Assembly (NCBI GenBank): GCA_003427395.1
Contig: BFEA01000153.1
Coordinates: forward strand, 996,445 to 1,019,872
Reading direction: 5' to 3'
Length of the DNA: 23,428 nucleotides
DNA from: Chara braunii
Taxonomy: Eukaryota; Streptophyta; Charophyceae; Charales; Characeae
The notes under the pieces were generated by a model, which made no database searches, was not told where the DNA came from, and saw only the letters and a list, made by a program, of their open reading frames with translations. Positions within the stretch are counted from its first letter, which is position 1. Every line of letters begins with the position of its first letter. The translations under genes and the position numbers were made by a program. Positions 9,461 to 20,180 of the stretch are shown in pieces.

Positions 9461-10832
9461 CCACGATCTCACCGCCATCGTTCCGCTCGTATTCGAGCCA
9501 GAACGCTGCCGCTTCGTCGCACTCCTCACAGACAGGCCATTCGCCCCCGCTCGCCGCCTCAACAGTCTTCCGCCTTCGAGGTTTCTTCTGGCCATCGCCT
9601 TCTTCAGCTGCCACTTTCCGTTTCGATTTCCCCGAAGGTTCTCTCACGTCCGCAGCGCCTGGATCAGCTGAATCTCTTCCACCCGCGGCTTGTCCTTCGT
9701 GGATGGTCAAACCGCCGGGCCTCCTCGCTTTCTTACATGTCGTCCCACCGTCTTCCTTCGTCGGCCTCTTTCCCGAGGCACGTTCTCCGTCGTCACCTCC
9801 ATCCCCGCCCATCCAGCCTCCGGTTTTCCTCTCATCCTCTTCATGCGGAGGGTTCCTTCCGCCACCTCCTCTCGCACCATCCTCTGTTGCTCGCTCTTCT
9901 GCTCCGAAGGAGTCTGCTCCGTCCCAGAGATTTCGCGGTTAACGCCCATCCCTTCAGCCTCATTCCCTCCGACATCTAGCCCCGATCTGCTTGAATCTCT
10001 TGTCGTCTCATCTCGAAGCGAATACGTGTCGCCGCCGCAGCGGACCTTGATAATTTTCGGAGTACCGACCCATTGAGTCCCTGTACCCTGAGAATGCAAG
10101 TGCGACGTGTTCCCAGGAGCATCCGGGCCGACCTGCGTGTGAACGCTGCGTCCCTTGACCCGACCCCCAGCGTCTTGAATTGGACTCCCGCGCCCCACTG
10201 CCCTACCAGGAGTTTCTTGAGCCAAGCCAGACGACCCCTCACGAGGTGGCAGAAGCCGAAAAACATGCTCTGGCGGAAGAATCGGACGTCCTTTCGGCAC
10301 CATCATCGCGAGATCGAGGTATTGCTCTAGCGATGGAAGACGCTTGCTGCCGTCATCGTAAAGGCCTATGAAGTGAGAGCACAACGGCATGTTCGAGCCG
10401 TACCTCGCGAAACGCTTGATGGTCACTATCACACCTTTAATACCTCTGATAGGCAGTCTACACTCGTCGTACAAGCCGTTAGTGTGCAACTTGAGCAAAG
10501 CTCCAGAAGTCTTCGTGCACGAGACGACGGTACCGACAGGAACAACGTTGACCGCTCCCCCAACGTCTGTAATGCAAGTGGGTCGCATGAAAACAACTGG
10601 CCCAAAAAGGTCCCCCTGAACAACGAAGTCCAAAAAACATTATGCTCCTTTTGCGTGCATATACGGAGGAGTAGGTTGCTGTACAGGTCGTCCCTCCCCG
10701 GGGGCAGATGGTCCAGCGCTTGTAAATGTGTTCTTTGCAGACGCCATTGAATTCCCACTCGTTGACTAGCACGCCCAACCTCAGACCAACTCAGATGACT
10801 AATACGCCCAACCCCTGACCACTACAGAAGCG

Positions 10833-11625
10833 AAGTGCGAACTAACTCAGACTTAACGAAAAGAAGGACGAAAATGACGTAAGAGATGGGTGTTCGAAAT
10901 TCACACGAATTCACAACAATCTGGTGAAGGATAGGAAAGACAAAAGTTTGGAGGGAAGACGATAACTGTTCGGAAAGATTGCGACCCAACTAGATCCCCT
11001 CGAAACGAGTAAGATGTGGTTTACCGACAAGTGCGAAAGGTGTCCACAAGTGCGAACTAACTCGCACTTCTGTAGACAAGACAATAATGGCAACCCGCTG
11101 CACTAGGGGAAAGTGCGAACTAACTCGGAATTGTGGAACTGAAGACCTGAAAGACGCGTGAAACGAGTAAGATATGGTTTATCGACAAGTGTGAATCGAC
11201 AAGTGAGAACTAACTCGCAGTTCTGCTGACAGGACGACAATTGCAACCCGAAGTACAACGGCAAAGTACGTACTGAGTCCGAATTGTGAAACTGGAGTCC
11301 TGGTTTATCGACAATTGCGAAGGGTTTCGACAAAGTGCGAACTAACTCGCAGTTCTGTAGACAAGACAATAATGGCGATGCGCAGCACTAGGGAAAAGTA
11401 CGAACTAACTCGGAATTGTGGAACTGAAGACCTGAAAGCCGCACGGGTTGGGTTGTCAACTCTCCAACAGTGTTGCTCAAAAAGTGCGAACTAACTCACA
11501 TTTGTGGAAATAAAGAACTGCTTTTAATGAAATATGTGTCTAACCTTGGGAAAACTGCAAATAACCTCGCAGTTGTCACTCCTCGAACACTGTACGTCGC
11601 AAACTGCGAACTGACTCGCAATATA
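10833..11625. repeat. Degenerate array carrying many 8-6-8 palindromes
   Basis: Three diverged units share CTCGCA(C/G)TTCTG(T/C)(A/T)GACA(A/G)GAC, at 11061, 11214 and 11346 (spacings 153 and 132 bp). An adjoining block, AACTCGGAATTGTGGAACTG, recurs near 11120 and 11410. Palindrome copies lie at 10833-10854, 11048-11069 (perfect), 11333-11354, 11482-11503 and 11553-11574. It lies directly upstream of the minus-strand ParB/methyltransferase relic, so it could have held regulatory sequence. No coding frame is convincing. Confidence 0.8.
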
Positions 11626-11905
11626 TCTCTTTATATATATGTATCTATACATACATACATACATATATATGTATCTATACATATATACATACATATATAT
11701 ATATACATATATCAGGCCAGCAACCTCACAAGGGACAGGTGAGCGAAAATCGGGAATTGATTCGGTGTTCAGTGTAACAATATATCTCTATATATACATA
11801 TATGTATCTATATCTTTATATATATATATATGTAGATATCAGGTCGGCGACCTCACAAGGGACAGGTGAGCGAAAATCGGAAATTGATTCGGTGTTCAGT
11901 GTTGA
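11624..11905. repeat. Duplicated TA-rich microsatellite plus 63-bp block
   Basis: Two TA/TATG-rich runs (about 11624-11712 and 11779-11839) are each followed by a near-identical block of about 63 bp starting CAGG at 11713 and at 11840 (offset 127 bp). The block includes CCTCACAAGGGACAGGTGAG and GATTCGGTGTTCAGTGT. A shorter variant, TTGATTCGGGGTTC, recurs near 11913 and 12107. Confidence 0.9.
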
Positions 11906-12520
11906 AACTAGGTATTGATTCGGGGTTCGCCATGCGCAGCGACGACTGCAAGTTGCGAAGGGGATCGAGCAGCTTTATACGAACGTTATCGTGGCTATGG
12001 CGAAAGGTAATCGAGTTGCGGAACGCGGATCGGCTATGGCGGACGGAGGTGGAGGGTGGAGAAAAGAGATCACAGCACGTCTACTGGCGAAACAACAAAA
12101 ACGGGAATTGATTCGGGGTTCAACAGAACGCGGCTGCGGTGTTATATCCTGCACGTACAGACAGGGCATTGGGAATGTTTTCGGACGTCGGACACAGAAA
12201 AGGACAACTCAAGTTATATGATTTTACCTTCGTAGTGCATTGAGCGAGCAACCAACCATCAAACCAGCTATGGTGGAGGGATATCGAGCTAGGAAGAGCG
12301 AAGACCGAGGAGCGAAGATCGAACCGAACACAATGTGGGAACAGCGGACGGAGCGAAGAGCGAAGAGTGAGCGGGCTATGGCGGAAGGTGGGGGTGGTTG
12401 AAGACCAAATATCAGAACGCAAGCGGAAGCGATAGCGCGACTTGCTCTGTGGAGCGCCAACAAAAGGGATAACTCGAGGGCTGCAACGCCTTTTATACTT
12501 TGTTGCGGCAGGCCTTGCGT
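11906..12520. other. Gene-free purine-rich stretch
   Basis: The stretch has short repeated phrases such as GAGCGAAGA and GGCTATGGCGGA but no frame with convincing codon content. A TATA-like GTATAAAAGG occurs on the minus strand near 12483-12492. No function can be assigned. Confidence 0.45.
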
Positions 12521-12524
12521 CGGG

Positions 12525-12650
12525 ATCAAGGTGGGGTCGAATCGATTCGCATATCGCACCCCTGGGCCCATAAAACGCCATCAAGGTGGGGCCGAATCGA
12601 TTCCCGTATTGCACCCCTGGACCCATAAAACACCAGGGCCTATAAAAGGT
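12525..12650 (+). repeat. 55-bp tandem duplication ending in a TATA-like box
   Basis: Units start ATCAAGGTGGGG at 12525 and 12580 and contain TCGAATCGATTC and CACCCCTGG-CCCATAAAAC. They are followed at 12641 by TATAAAAGG. The layout could be a core promoter pointing right, but no gene is recognised downstream. The promoter reading is speculative. Confidence 0.5.
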
Positions 12651-13030
12651 AAGGGGTACCAAAAATTGTGAGCCGTCGATCAACAATTTTCAACCGCGCA
12701 GATGAACGGAGCCACTGTTATGCCAGTGGCCCCAAAATCTCCGTCTACTCCGGCGTGCAATGATGTGACAATTCCCGAAAACAAGGGGCACGCAATGTCA
12801 TTTTCGCAGTTGTAATCTGGACCGTTGATCGGCATGATCCGACGCACGAGGTCAGGCGCAAGAATCCATAAGGTGCAGCGATTCGTTGTGCGCCGAGGCG
12901 GTTCGTTGCGCGTCGAGGCCAGGCGACGGTTTATTTCCCGCCGAGGCGCGGCGATTCATTGTGCGCCGAGGTCAAAAACACCGGAAATCTATAAGTTCGA
13001 GGGTCGCTGTCATTCAGACATTTTGCAAAT
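12651..13030. other. Gene-free stretch with CGCCGAGGCG repeats
   Basis: Between about 12880 and 12990 a GCGATTC(A/G)TTGTGCGCCGAGG phrase recurs in varied forms. The rest shows no coding signal and no RNA gene that I recognise. Confidence 0.45.
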
Positions 13031-13034
13031 GTCA

Positions 13035-14450
13035 ACGGCGTTCGATATCGATGCGCTTAGCCATGCACCATCATTATCGATGCGCTTAGCTCATCGCCAT
13101 CGCCAACGCTCGCCATGCACCATCGCCATCGATGCGCTTCCCCCATCACCGCCATCGCGCTCGCCTGACCATCGTAGCGCTGACAATCGCCATCGCAGCT
13201 CTGGCCATCGCTGCGCCATCGCAACGTTGGTTCCATCGATGCGCCATCTCTCAATCGGTGCGTCATCGCTATCGCTGCCATCGCTATCGTTATCGCTGCC
13301 TTCGGTATCGCTGTTCCATCGCTGCGCCATCGCTATCTCTGTTCCATCGCTACGCCATCGCTATCTCTGTTCCATCGCTGCGCCATCGCTCTCCACCGGT
13401 GCGCCATCGCTGCACAATCGCTATCGCTGTTCCATCGCTGCCATCGCTATCGCTGCATTGTAACGCGTTCCATTACCACGCAATCGCTCTCCACCGGTGC
13501 GCCATCTCTCCACCGCAGCGCTGGCCATCACTATCAAAGCCTTGGCCAGTGTTATCCCACCGCAACGCTGCGCGATTTCTCTCTCCATCGCCGCACGATC
13601 TCCCTCCATCGCTGAGTGATCAGTCTCCATCTCACTCCATCACCGCGCGATCTCTCTCGACAACCGGGCAACCTCCATCCTTGCCCCAGAGGCTCTCCAT
13701 TACTTGTGCGCGATCCCTCCATCGCCATTGTATTATTGTTTCAGGCCGTCGTCGGTGCAGCCGCCCATCATTGCGGAATCGCACGAAAGAGGTGACAGGT
13801 ATGCTTAACGAAGGTTTAACTCGATGGAACTGATGTTGTGCAATAACAAATTTTGGTCATCGTTGTGCCTTCTCTCTCCATCGTTGCGGTATCGCTAACC
13901 ATTGTTGCGCGTCCTCTCTCCATCTCTCTCCACCGATGCACGATTTCTATCGACCTTTCGTCATCTATCCTCATCGCTGCGATGTCTTTCCTAATCTATC
14001 TCCTTCGTCATCCATCTCCTTCGGTGCGCTAACTTTCCTAATCTATCTCCTTCGTCATCTATCTCCATCGCTGTGCTATGGCGAACCATCACTACGCCTG
14101 CTATCTCCGTTGCTGCGCCATGTTTCTCCATCGGTGCGCAATCTCTCTCTCTCGCTGCGGCACACCTCCCAATAAGTTCTTGATCTCTTTCCCTTCCTGC
14201 ATCATCTACCTTCTTCCTCGGAATATACAACGCACTTTCATTATAGTTGTTTTTAGACTGAAAGATGACCCGAATTCAGCTGTAATGACCGGACGTTGTA
14301 TTCGGGGGAAGACTGTGACTCCATCCATCTCTCTTGGTCCGCCATCTCTCTCATTCGTTGCGCCATCTCTATCCATGTATTTTCATCGATGCGCCGTCTG
14401 CCCATTGCTTTGCAATCTTTCTCCATCTTAAAAAATAGCACGCAATCTTT
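13035..14450. repeat. CCATCGC-type minisatellite, decaying to the right
   Basis: The core is variations of CCATCGCTGCGCCATCGCTA. A clean 28-bp period is visible with TGTTCCATCGC at 13312, 13340 and 13368. To the right it decays into TCTCTCCATCG-type repeats up to about 14450. Long ORFs of His, Arg, Ser and Ile on the plus strand are only a consequence of the repeat. I therefore do not call them genes. Confidence 0.88.
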
Positions 14451-14523
14451 CCCTATTTCTCTCTTGCGATGATCTGTGGCTCGTACTACACGCATAACAA
14501 GTCGGAAACAACTTGCACTTGTA

Positions 14524-14935
14524 CCCGCAGTTTCNTAATGGAAATGCTCGTTTACAAGTACGAATTCATTCGCTCTTGAACCAACCAACCCCTTAATTTG
14601 TCACTGTTTAGTCCATAGGTCAGAATTAACTCGCACATGTACCCCCAGTTTTGTAATGAAAATGTCTGTTTGCATGTGCGAATTTATTCGCTCTTCAATC
14701 AACCATCCCCCTAAATTTCTTACTCTATAGTCCAAAAGTCCCAGTTTCATAGTGGAAATGTTCGTCTGCAAGTGCGAATTTATTCGCTCTTCAACCAACC
14801 ATCCCCCCAAATTTGTGACTCTTTAGTCCATAAGCCCCAGTTTCATAATGGAAATGCTCGTTTGCTAGTGCGAATTTATTCGCTCTTCAACCATCCATCC
14901 CCTTAAATTTGTTCCTCTTTAGTCAATAATTCGCG
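14524..14935. repeat. 96-bp tandem array, four copies
   Basis: The block CAGTTT(C/T)(A/G)TAATGGAAATG recurs with its CAG at 14528, 14646, 14742 and 14838. Spacing is 118, 96 and 96 bp; the first interval holds an extra block of about 22 bp. Each unit contains AGT(A/G)CGAATT(C/T)ATTCGCTCTT, a palindrome relative whose right arm has decayed in the same way in all copies. The shared decay suggests amplification after the arm was lost. There is an ambiguous base at 14535. Confidence 0.88.
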
Positions 14936-15439
14936 TCTCTTCTCGAGCCAAGAGAATGAAGTCCTTTTGTATTTGCGAGTTAACTCGCCACTGAACTAAC
15001 CACGAAGGCAATTTCTTATTGCACGGCGTAATCGAAATGTTCCTCTGAAGTGCGAATTTTTTGGCACTTGAAATTTCTCGCTGTTTAGTGGATAATACCG
15101 AATCGACTCGCATTTGTGTTCGCTCTTTTTCCGACCATGTACGTTGAATAAGTTCGAATCAGCTCGCATTTGTACTCTCGCCTGAAAAATTGCGAGTTTA
15201 CTCGGACATATCCAAACCACTTGCACGCTGAATGAGTGGGTGAGGAGTCGGACTTGAGATACCACTTGAGCCTCACATCATGGTCCGATAAAACGATATG
15301 GATTCAAATGTTGTTGTTCCACTATTTTGTGATAAATATTTGAAATGTGAGTTTGCTCCCTCTTGTTTATTTCCTTAACCTCGTCATATGTTGACGTGAT
15401 TTTCTTGTTGCATAGTTTCCATGTGAATCGTCTCTTCAA
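14936..15439. other. Gene-free stretch with several palindrome relics
   Basis: Palindrome relatives occur near 14971, at 15048-15069 (arms AAGTGCGA and TGGCACTT, one mismatch), and near 15098, 15151 and 15190. The stretch from about 15210 to 15439 has no recognisable element. It immediately precedes the start codon of the transposase-like relic and may have held its promoter. Confidence 0.5.
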
Positions 15440-18400
15440 ATGGCTGTCCAATCCGTCCACTGTGTCACGCCACCGCCACCGTCACGACAACACGGAGAAG
15501 ACGATGTTTGAGAACATAGTTCTTGTGATAGCAGCTCGGAAGCTCCCTCTGATCGGCATTGCGGTTTGAAAAGGGAGTTCTCGATGTTGACCCCGATGAA
15601 TCATTCAGGCTCGTCTACGACATCCGTCCGACGTCGTTTTGTTCGCTTTACCGACGTTCCCGACGGTTAGCGCATATCTACAGCGCTAATTCTCGGCGGT
15701 GAGGGTGTTCGAGATGTCGAGACGTTTCCCGGTGGGTGGATGTTCGTGGATACAGATTTTTGTGGTGTGTCCAAAACGACTGGATCAGATCTCGTGCGGA
15801 CAGCGGGTAGACTGTCTGAAAGCATTGAAGTTAACCAACCCCTAGCATTTGACTACAGTCGGTCGTTGGTGGACACAGACTTCTGCGGTAAGCCCAATAG
15901 AAACGGATCTGATCGGGAACAGTGCGGTGCATTTGGTAGAAACGGGTATGATAGGGAGCAGGCAACGGTACGTGCGTGTGGAAGTGCGAAAGTAGGTAAG
16001 AGAATTGCATGTGACGCCGGAATTGTTGGCTCTTCGTCGATGACGGCGACAGGTGCAATGAAAAATTGGCAGACTGGTTTTGTAGACACAGATTTCTACA
16101 GCTCATCGGAATCCTCCCAATCTGACTTGCCGAGAACCGCTCCCACGGACAGATCGAAATTCCTAGGTGCAGCGCATAGGTCCTTGACCAAAAGCCAACC
16201 TGGAACTCTCGAAGCAATCCTTCAAGTTTTGTCCCATCCCCTACTTGGAGTAATGAGAATATATAATCGGAAAAATAGGCCGGTTATAAGGTCAGAGCAT
16301 TCGAAGAGGGCCAAAAGTCGATTGAATGAAACTAACATTGCGCTCGTCTCAACGTACAAATGTTGTAAGAACAAGTGTCTTCGGGTATTGACTATTGACG
16401 ATATCAAACCGGTGCGTGAAGCCTATTACGAAATGTCCCTCGAAAGGAGGATCGAGTGGTGGATGCAAACCCTCGACAATTTCACTATCCTCGACGACGG
16501 TCTGGAAAGAGTCCAACCAGTGCAGTGCAAACGCCGTGTGTGCATCGTCGGTTGGTGCAAAATAATAGGGATATGTCGAAACACATTTCGTCGCTATAGC
16601 AAGTGCAAGTCGGACGGGGTGGTCCGTGGACGGCATGGTCGATGGGGATTGTTGAACCCGAGATCGGACTATGTGAGCATGCTGGCTCGTGTGACAAGGT
16701 TCGTGGAAGAACATGGAGATGCTATGCCTAACGAAATAGTTGTGAGGGGGACCTCACAACGACCCAAAGTTAGGCTCCCTGCTTATTTCACTAAGCTCCT
16801 TGTATACGAGTCTATCAAGGTGGACTTGGAAGCGGCGGGTCAGACCGTCGTTTCGGAGCAAGTCTTCTACTCCATATGGAGGAAGTACTTGTGGCATGCC
16901 GACCTTGCCAAGTCCAACTCGTTCACAAAGTGTGGCGAGTGCGTCCGCCTTAGACAGGTCAGAGACAACGCCGTCCTCCTTCGATGAAAAGCACCGCAAA
17001 CACCAACTAGATCAGGTCGCTCACCATGCGGATTACGCTGACTAGAAACTTCGTTCCATTTTGAACCCCGCGGAATACCTCTGCCTTATAGTGGATGGAA
17101 TGGATCAGAAAAAGACAACCATTCCTCACATCGGCATGTATAATTACTCCAAGGATCATCGACACGACATGATGATGAAAACGAACCTGACCGCGGTCGT
17201 AGCTCACGGTAGGAAATCGTCAATTTATGTGTACATGTATTTGCCTTTCTATGAGCACGGTTCCGATGGCACCATGACGTGCGTTATGCGGACTCTATGT
17301 GAGTTGCAGGCGTCGGGACAGAAATGGCCACGCCACCTCCGCATCCAGGCGGACAATTGCTGGAGGGAAAACAAAAACCAATACCTTTTGTGTTTGGCCT
17401 CTCTTCTGGTGAAATTCGGGATTTTCGAAGATGTTGAAGTGGGGTTCATGCTCACGCATACCGACATAGACTCGACTTTTAGTGTTTTCTCGAAAAAAGT
17501 GAAGGACAACGATGCTTACACCATGAAGCAGTTGTTCTCGCTTATCGAGTCGTCGCACAAGATACCGCCGAAGTGCATTGAGCTCGATCACATTGCCGAT
17601 TGGCGCCAGGCAGTGGATCGACACGTCGATAAAATTCGTCCGCGTGTCGAAACCGCATCTCTTCAAATTCTTCATGCGTGACGGCAGTCCCGTCATGGTG
17701 TACAAGAACTACTATACCGATGCGGAATGGATGCCGGAAGGCAGACCAGTTCACTGGTTCCCGGTTGTCGATGGCCAGTATGCAGGCCCTACCTCCCCTC
17801 CACAACCATATGTTATTCCCCGTGTCGTTAAAGATGATTTTCGGATGGCTCGTGACAGTGTCCAAGAATTTATGGACGTCCTCGAACAGCATAGACACAT
17901 GTGGCAGACATATAGGAAGGAGGAGGTCGACAAGCGGGAGGATGCTTTGTCTTACTGGAAAACCATCTTCGTCGAGGCGGACGACATGAACCAAAAGCAA
18001 AAGAAGAAGGAGACGGAANAGGGTGAGGAAAAGGATGTCCTCAGGGCGGACGAGCCGGAGATCTACCCTCATGCCTTCTGGCCAAAATCAGTCGAAACTG
18101 TGGATGAAGTTCAAGAAGCCGATCCTCCTTCGCCAGATGCTTCGCTTATATATGTAGGACCGAGGGCGGGNCGTCCAAAAGTGGACTTCGACCCTCGGCG
18201 CCATATAAACAAAGGTGATTTTTTTATTGTNAGGCTGCCTGATGAGGAACTNTCTCAAGGTGTCACGTTCANGGTTGGCAGAGCAAAGTCTGAGGTTGAG
18301 GACGACCGTTCCTCACCGCATTTCGGTTGTTTACGTATACAGTGGTGGGTGCCTACAAGTCACTCGTCCGATCTTCACGAAAGGTACTCCGGCGCTTGGA

Positions 18401-18531
18401 CGAAGAGGTGGAAACTTTCCACTTTGGACGAGGAACAATGGCAACGCGCCGAAACCGTGGCTTATTCTTGGAGAAGACCTTTTCTTAAAGGGACGGATGA
18501 GAGCAAATTCGTGACAGGCCTTGCAATATAG
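15440..18531 (+). pseudogene. Decayed DUF7869-type transposase-like gene
   Basis: One frame runs from ATG 15440 (MAVQSVHCVTPPPP) through TGA 15509-15511 and TAG 15668-15670 to 16987. The protein then continues after a frame change near 16985, with TAG 17043-17045. It changes frame again near 17640 and ends at 18531. Near the N-terminus a VDTDF motif occurs three times (15743, 15869 and about 16079). Then come a Cys pattern CCKNKC, a helix-turn-helix-like CIVGWCKIIGICRNTFRRYS, and KCGECV (16931-), a likely zinc ligand pair. The core motifs are VDGMDQKKTTIPH (Asp 17094), ADNCWRENKNQYL (Asp 17352) and HTDIDSTFSVFSK (Asp 17463). This pattern is the DUF7869-type family, with an RNase H/DDE-like core inferred, found in many eukaryotes as dispersed genes. 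The tail VSKPHLFKFF fits its C-terminus. Five ambiguous bases lie after 18000. It is inactive as read; the last frameshift could be an assembly error. Confidence 0.75.
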
Positions 18532-18540
18532 AGATCCGTT

Positions 18541-18888
18541 TGCGAGAAAGCGCTTGTGGCCTTGGGGGACGGCCGTCTTTCCGGTCCGTCCGACGTGCCC
18601 GCTTAGATAAATGCGAACTGATTCGGATTTGGTAGCTACGAACTCCGCTAAGATAATGACGAGACGTGAACTGCGAACTAATTCCGGTTTCTTGTCCTGC
18701 AGGATGCATGACGATGCGAGAAAGCGCTCGTGGCCTTGGTGGACGACTGTCTTTCCGGTTCGTCCGACGTGCCCGTTTAGATAAATGCGAACAGATTTAG
18801 ATTTGGTAGCTACGAACTCCGCTAAGATAATGACGAGACGTGAACTACGAACTAATTCCGGTTTCTTGTCCTGCAGGATGCATGACGA
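18541..18888 (+). repeat. 174-bp tandem direct duplication before the next gene
   Basis: Unit one is 18541-18714 and unit two 18715-18888, with about a dozen substitutions. Each opens GCGAGAAAGCGC and ends TGCAGGATGCATGACGA. Two palindrome relatives sit in each (near 18607 and 18670 in the first). The second unit's closing ATG (18878) is in frame with the pseudogene that follows, so the duplication repeats that gene's upstream region and first codons. The ends TTTCTTGTCCTGCAG resemble a splice acceptor. Confidence 0.92.
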
Positions 18889-19771
18889 CAACACACCATC
18901 ATTCGACGTTGTATACGAGACAACGTCCTACGAAACCTCGTAGTACGCGAGCGAGTATTCCTTTTCGATCGAGAATGTGGACACGGATCTTATCATCATG
19001 AACAAATGCATTTGGGCACAACAAATGCTCAGTCTTGATAGCGATTATCTGCATATCGAAGCTGGGGTCGGCCTCGACGGTTACATTGCACCCGAAACAC
19101 GTGTTGTTGATGGACAAACTACAATACTTCGTGATAGAGGATAAAATATGTGGTACCTCTACTGGAGTTTAGAAGAAGTCCAACTTTCGGAAGTTCCATC
19201 CAGTCAGGAGCAGAAGATGGACGTCGAGGATATGGTAGATGACTGGGAGTCGCTGCGCTTCGAATAAGAGTGGGGTTGTATGGACGAGCAGCATGCTAAA
19301 CTTTGTGCATGCTACTGCATCGGGAAGCCGCAGTTGCGTTTTCCTGTGACCATAGACTACCATGGCCGAGTTCGTCTGTTCAAACGTGGCACCCCTGTGC
19401 TAACTCTTTTCGTGGCGGCCAAGCTTTGTGGTAAGCAAATGAGAGTTGTCTTCCTTGTGAGGGAAGACTTTTGCGAGCCTGCGTCCGTTAGTGCTCTCGA
19501 GCGCTTCCGTGAACGATTCAAAATAGATCCTTCGCTTGCAAAAGAGTTGAATCAAAGGGTTGACTGTTTGGTGCATGCCCAACTTCACTTCCTTTTCGGA
19601 TTGTGTGATGACATATTATTCACGTTGGAACACAAGGACAACTGCAATGACTACACTCTACGAAAAGTTTCGCAGCATCGTTCGGGTGTCCAAACATTGG
19701 AATTCGTAGGGGGTAGGCAGAGACAGATCTACGACTTTCCTTACTGTGAGGATGGACACCAGTCGCCATGA
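18878..19771 (+). pseudogene. Unknown protein family, paralogue 1 (three in-frame stops)
   Basis: A single frame runs from ATG 18878 (MHDDNTPSFDVVYE) to TGA 19769-19771, about 297 codons. It is broken by TAG 18941-18943, TAA 19142-19144 and TAA 19265-19267. It is clearly homologous to the copy at about 20260-21195. Shared stretches include DLII...IWA, YLH(I/L)E, WYLY, a C(I/L)G(K/Q)P block, GT(P/T)V(L/V)TLF, RVDCLVH and an F(T/L)xEH block near the end. The stops in this copy align with sense codons in the other. I recognise no known domain. Its same-strand position after the transposase-like gene suggests an accessory gene of the same element, which is an inference. A role in binding or packaging cannot be judged from sequence alone. 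Confidence 0.68.
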
Positions 19772-19849
19772 CGTGGTATGTGAGACAACTCCGAGTTAGT
19801 TCACTCTTTGCTGCTGTACTCATAGGACCACCTCACCGTTCATCGACGC

Positions 19850-20180
19850 CATCGTTGCAGGACTTGCGCTGATGAAGAGAGTAGTCTGACCGTTCCCCCC
19901 AATAAGAGAGTACTTTGACCGTTCCACATGAACAACGTGTTGGAGATGAGTCGAAGTTGAGCGGCGGTTGGAGGACTTGTGCTCAGTTGCGAAGTAGGAA
20001 TCTACCGTCATTTATTTCCCAATCGTCGGCGGCGGTTGTAAGACTTGCGCTGATTTGCGAAGTGCAAATCTACACTCACTTATCGACCCACATGAATGAC
20101 GTGTAGAAAATAAGTCGGCATTAGAAAACTTGCGCTCTCTTGCGATGTGCGAACCAATTACCAATTATCGAACCCTTTCG
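19850..20180. repeat. Degenerate repeats between the two paralogues
   Basis: The phrase (G/A)ACTTG(C/T)GCT occurs near 19861, 19974, 20043 and 20127. CCACATGAA(C/T)(A/G)ACGTGT occurs at about 19926 and 20089, an offset of 163 bp. A decayed palindrome relative lies near 20148. There is no credible gene. Confidence 0.65.

Larger units (their letters stand above)
5914..10747 (-). pseudogene. Decayed ~1,600-codon gene: ParB-like and methyltransferase-like domains
   Basis: The frame starts at ATG 10747 (first residues MASAKNTFTSAG, then Pro-rich). Going downstream it meets TAA (10642-10640), a frame change between about 9850 and 9710, TAG (9302-9300) and TGA (9068-9066). It then meets frame changes near 9020 and 8765, TGA (8074-8072) and a frame change near 6555, and closes at TGA 5916-5914. 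Between the breaks the reading is continuous and protein-like. Order of parts: an unrecognised N-terminal domain, a basic Ser/Gly/Lys-rich linker with a nuclear-localisation-like KKPRRRK, a ParB/sulfiredoxin-like domain and a helical middle (about 9010-8075). Then come a degenerate N4/N6 DNA methyltransferase-like domain, an acidic linker, and a Gly-rich tail. ParB-like plus methyltransferase proteins are known from bacteria and phages; use in a eukaryotic repeat is inferred. Breaks indicate loss of function here. No reverse transcriptase, integrase or helicase was recognised in it. Confidence 0.72.

Noticed and set aside
10833-11625. A CRISPR-like array
   Set aside because: The repeated 22-nt motif is diverged, spacing is irregular, spacer-like segments are themselves repeated, and the context is eukaryotic.
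12825-13833. Plus-strand ORFs of 212 and 233 codons as genes
   Set aside because: They are translations of the CCATCGC repeat in two frames, with only repeated His, Arg, Ser and Ile residues and no domain.
15048-18690. Terminal inverted repeats of the transposase-like element
   Set aside because: Candidates near 15096 and 18610 match only within the dispersed palindrome and do not extend beyond it, unlike the 3212/5934 pair.
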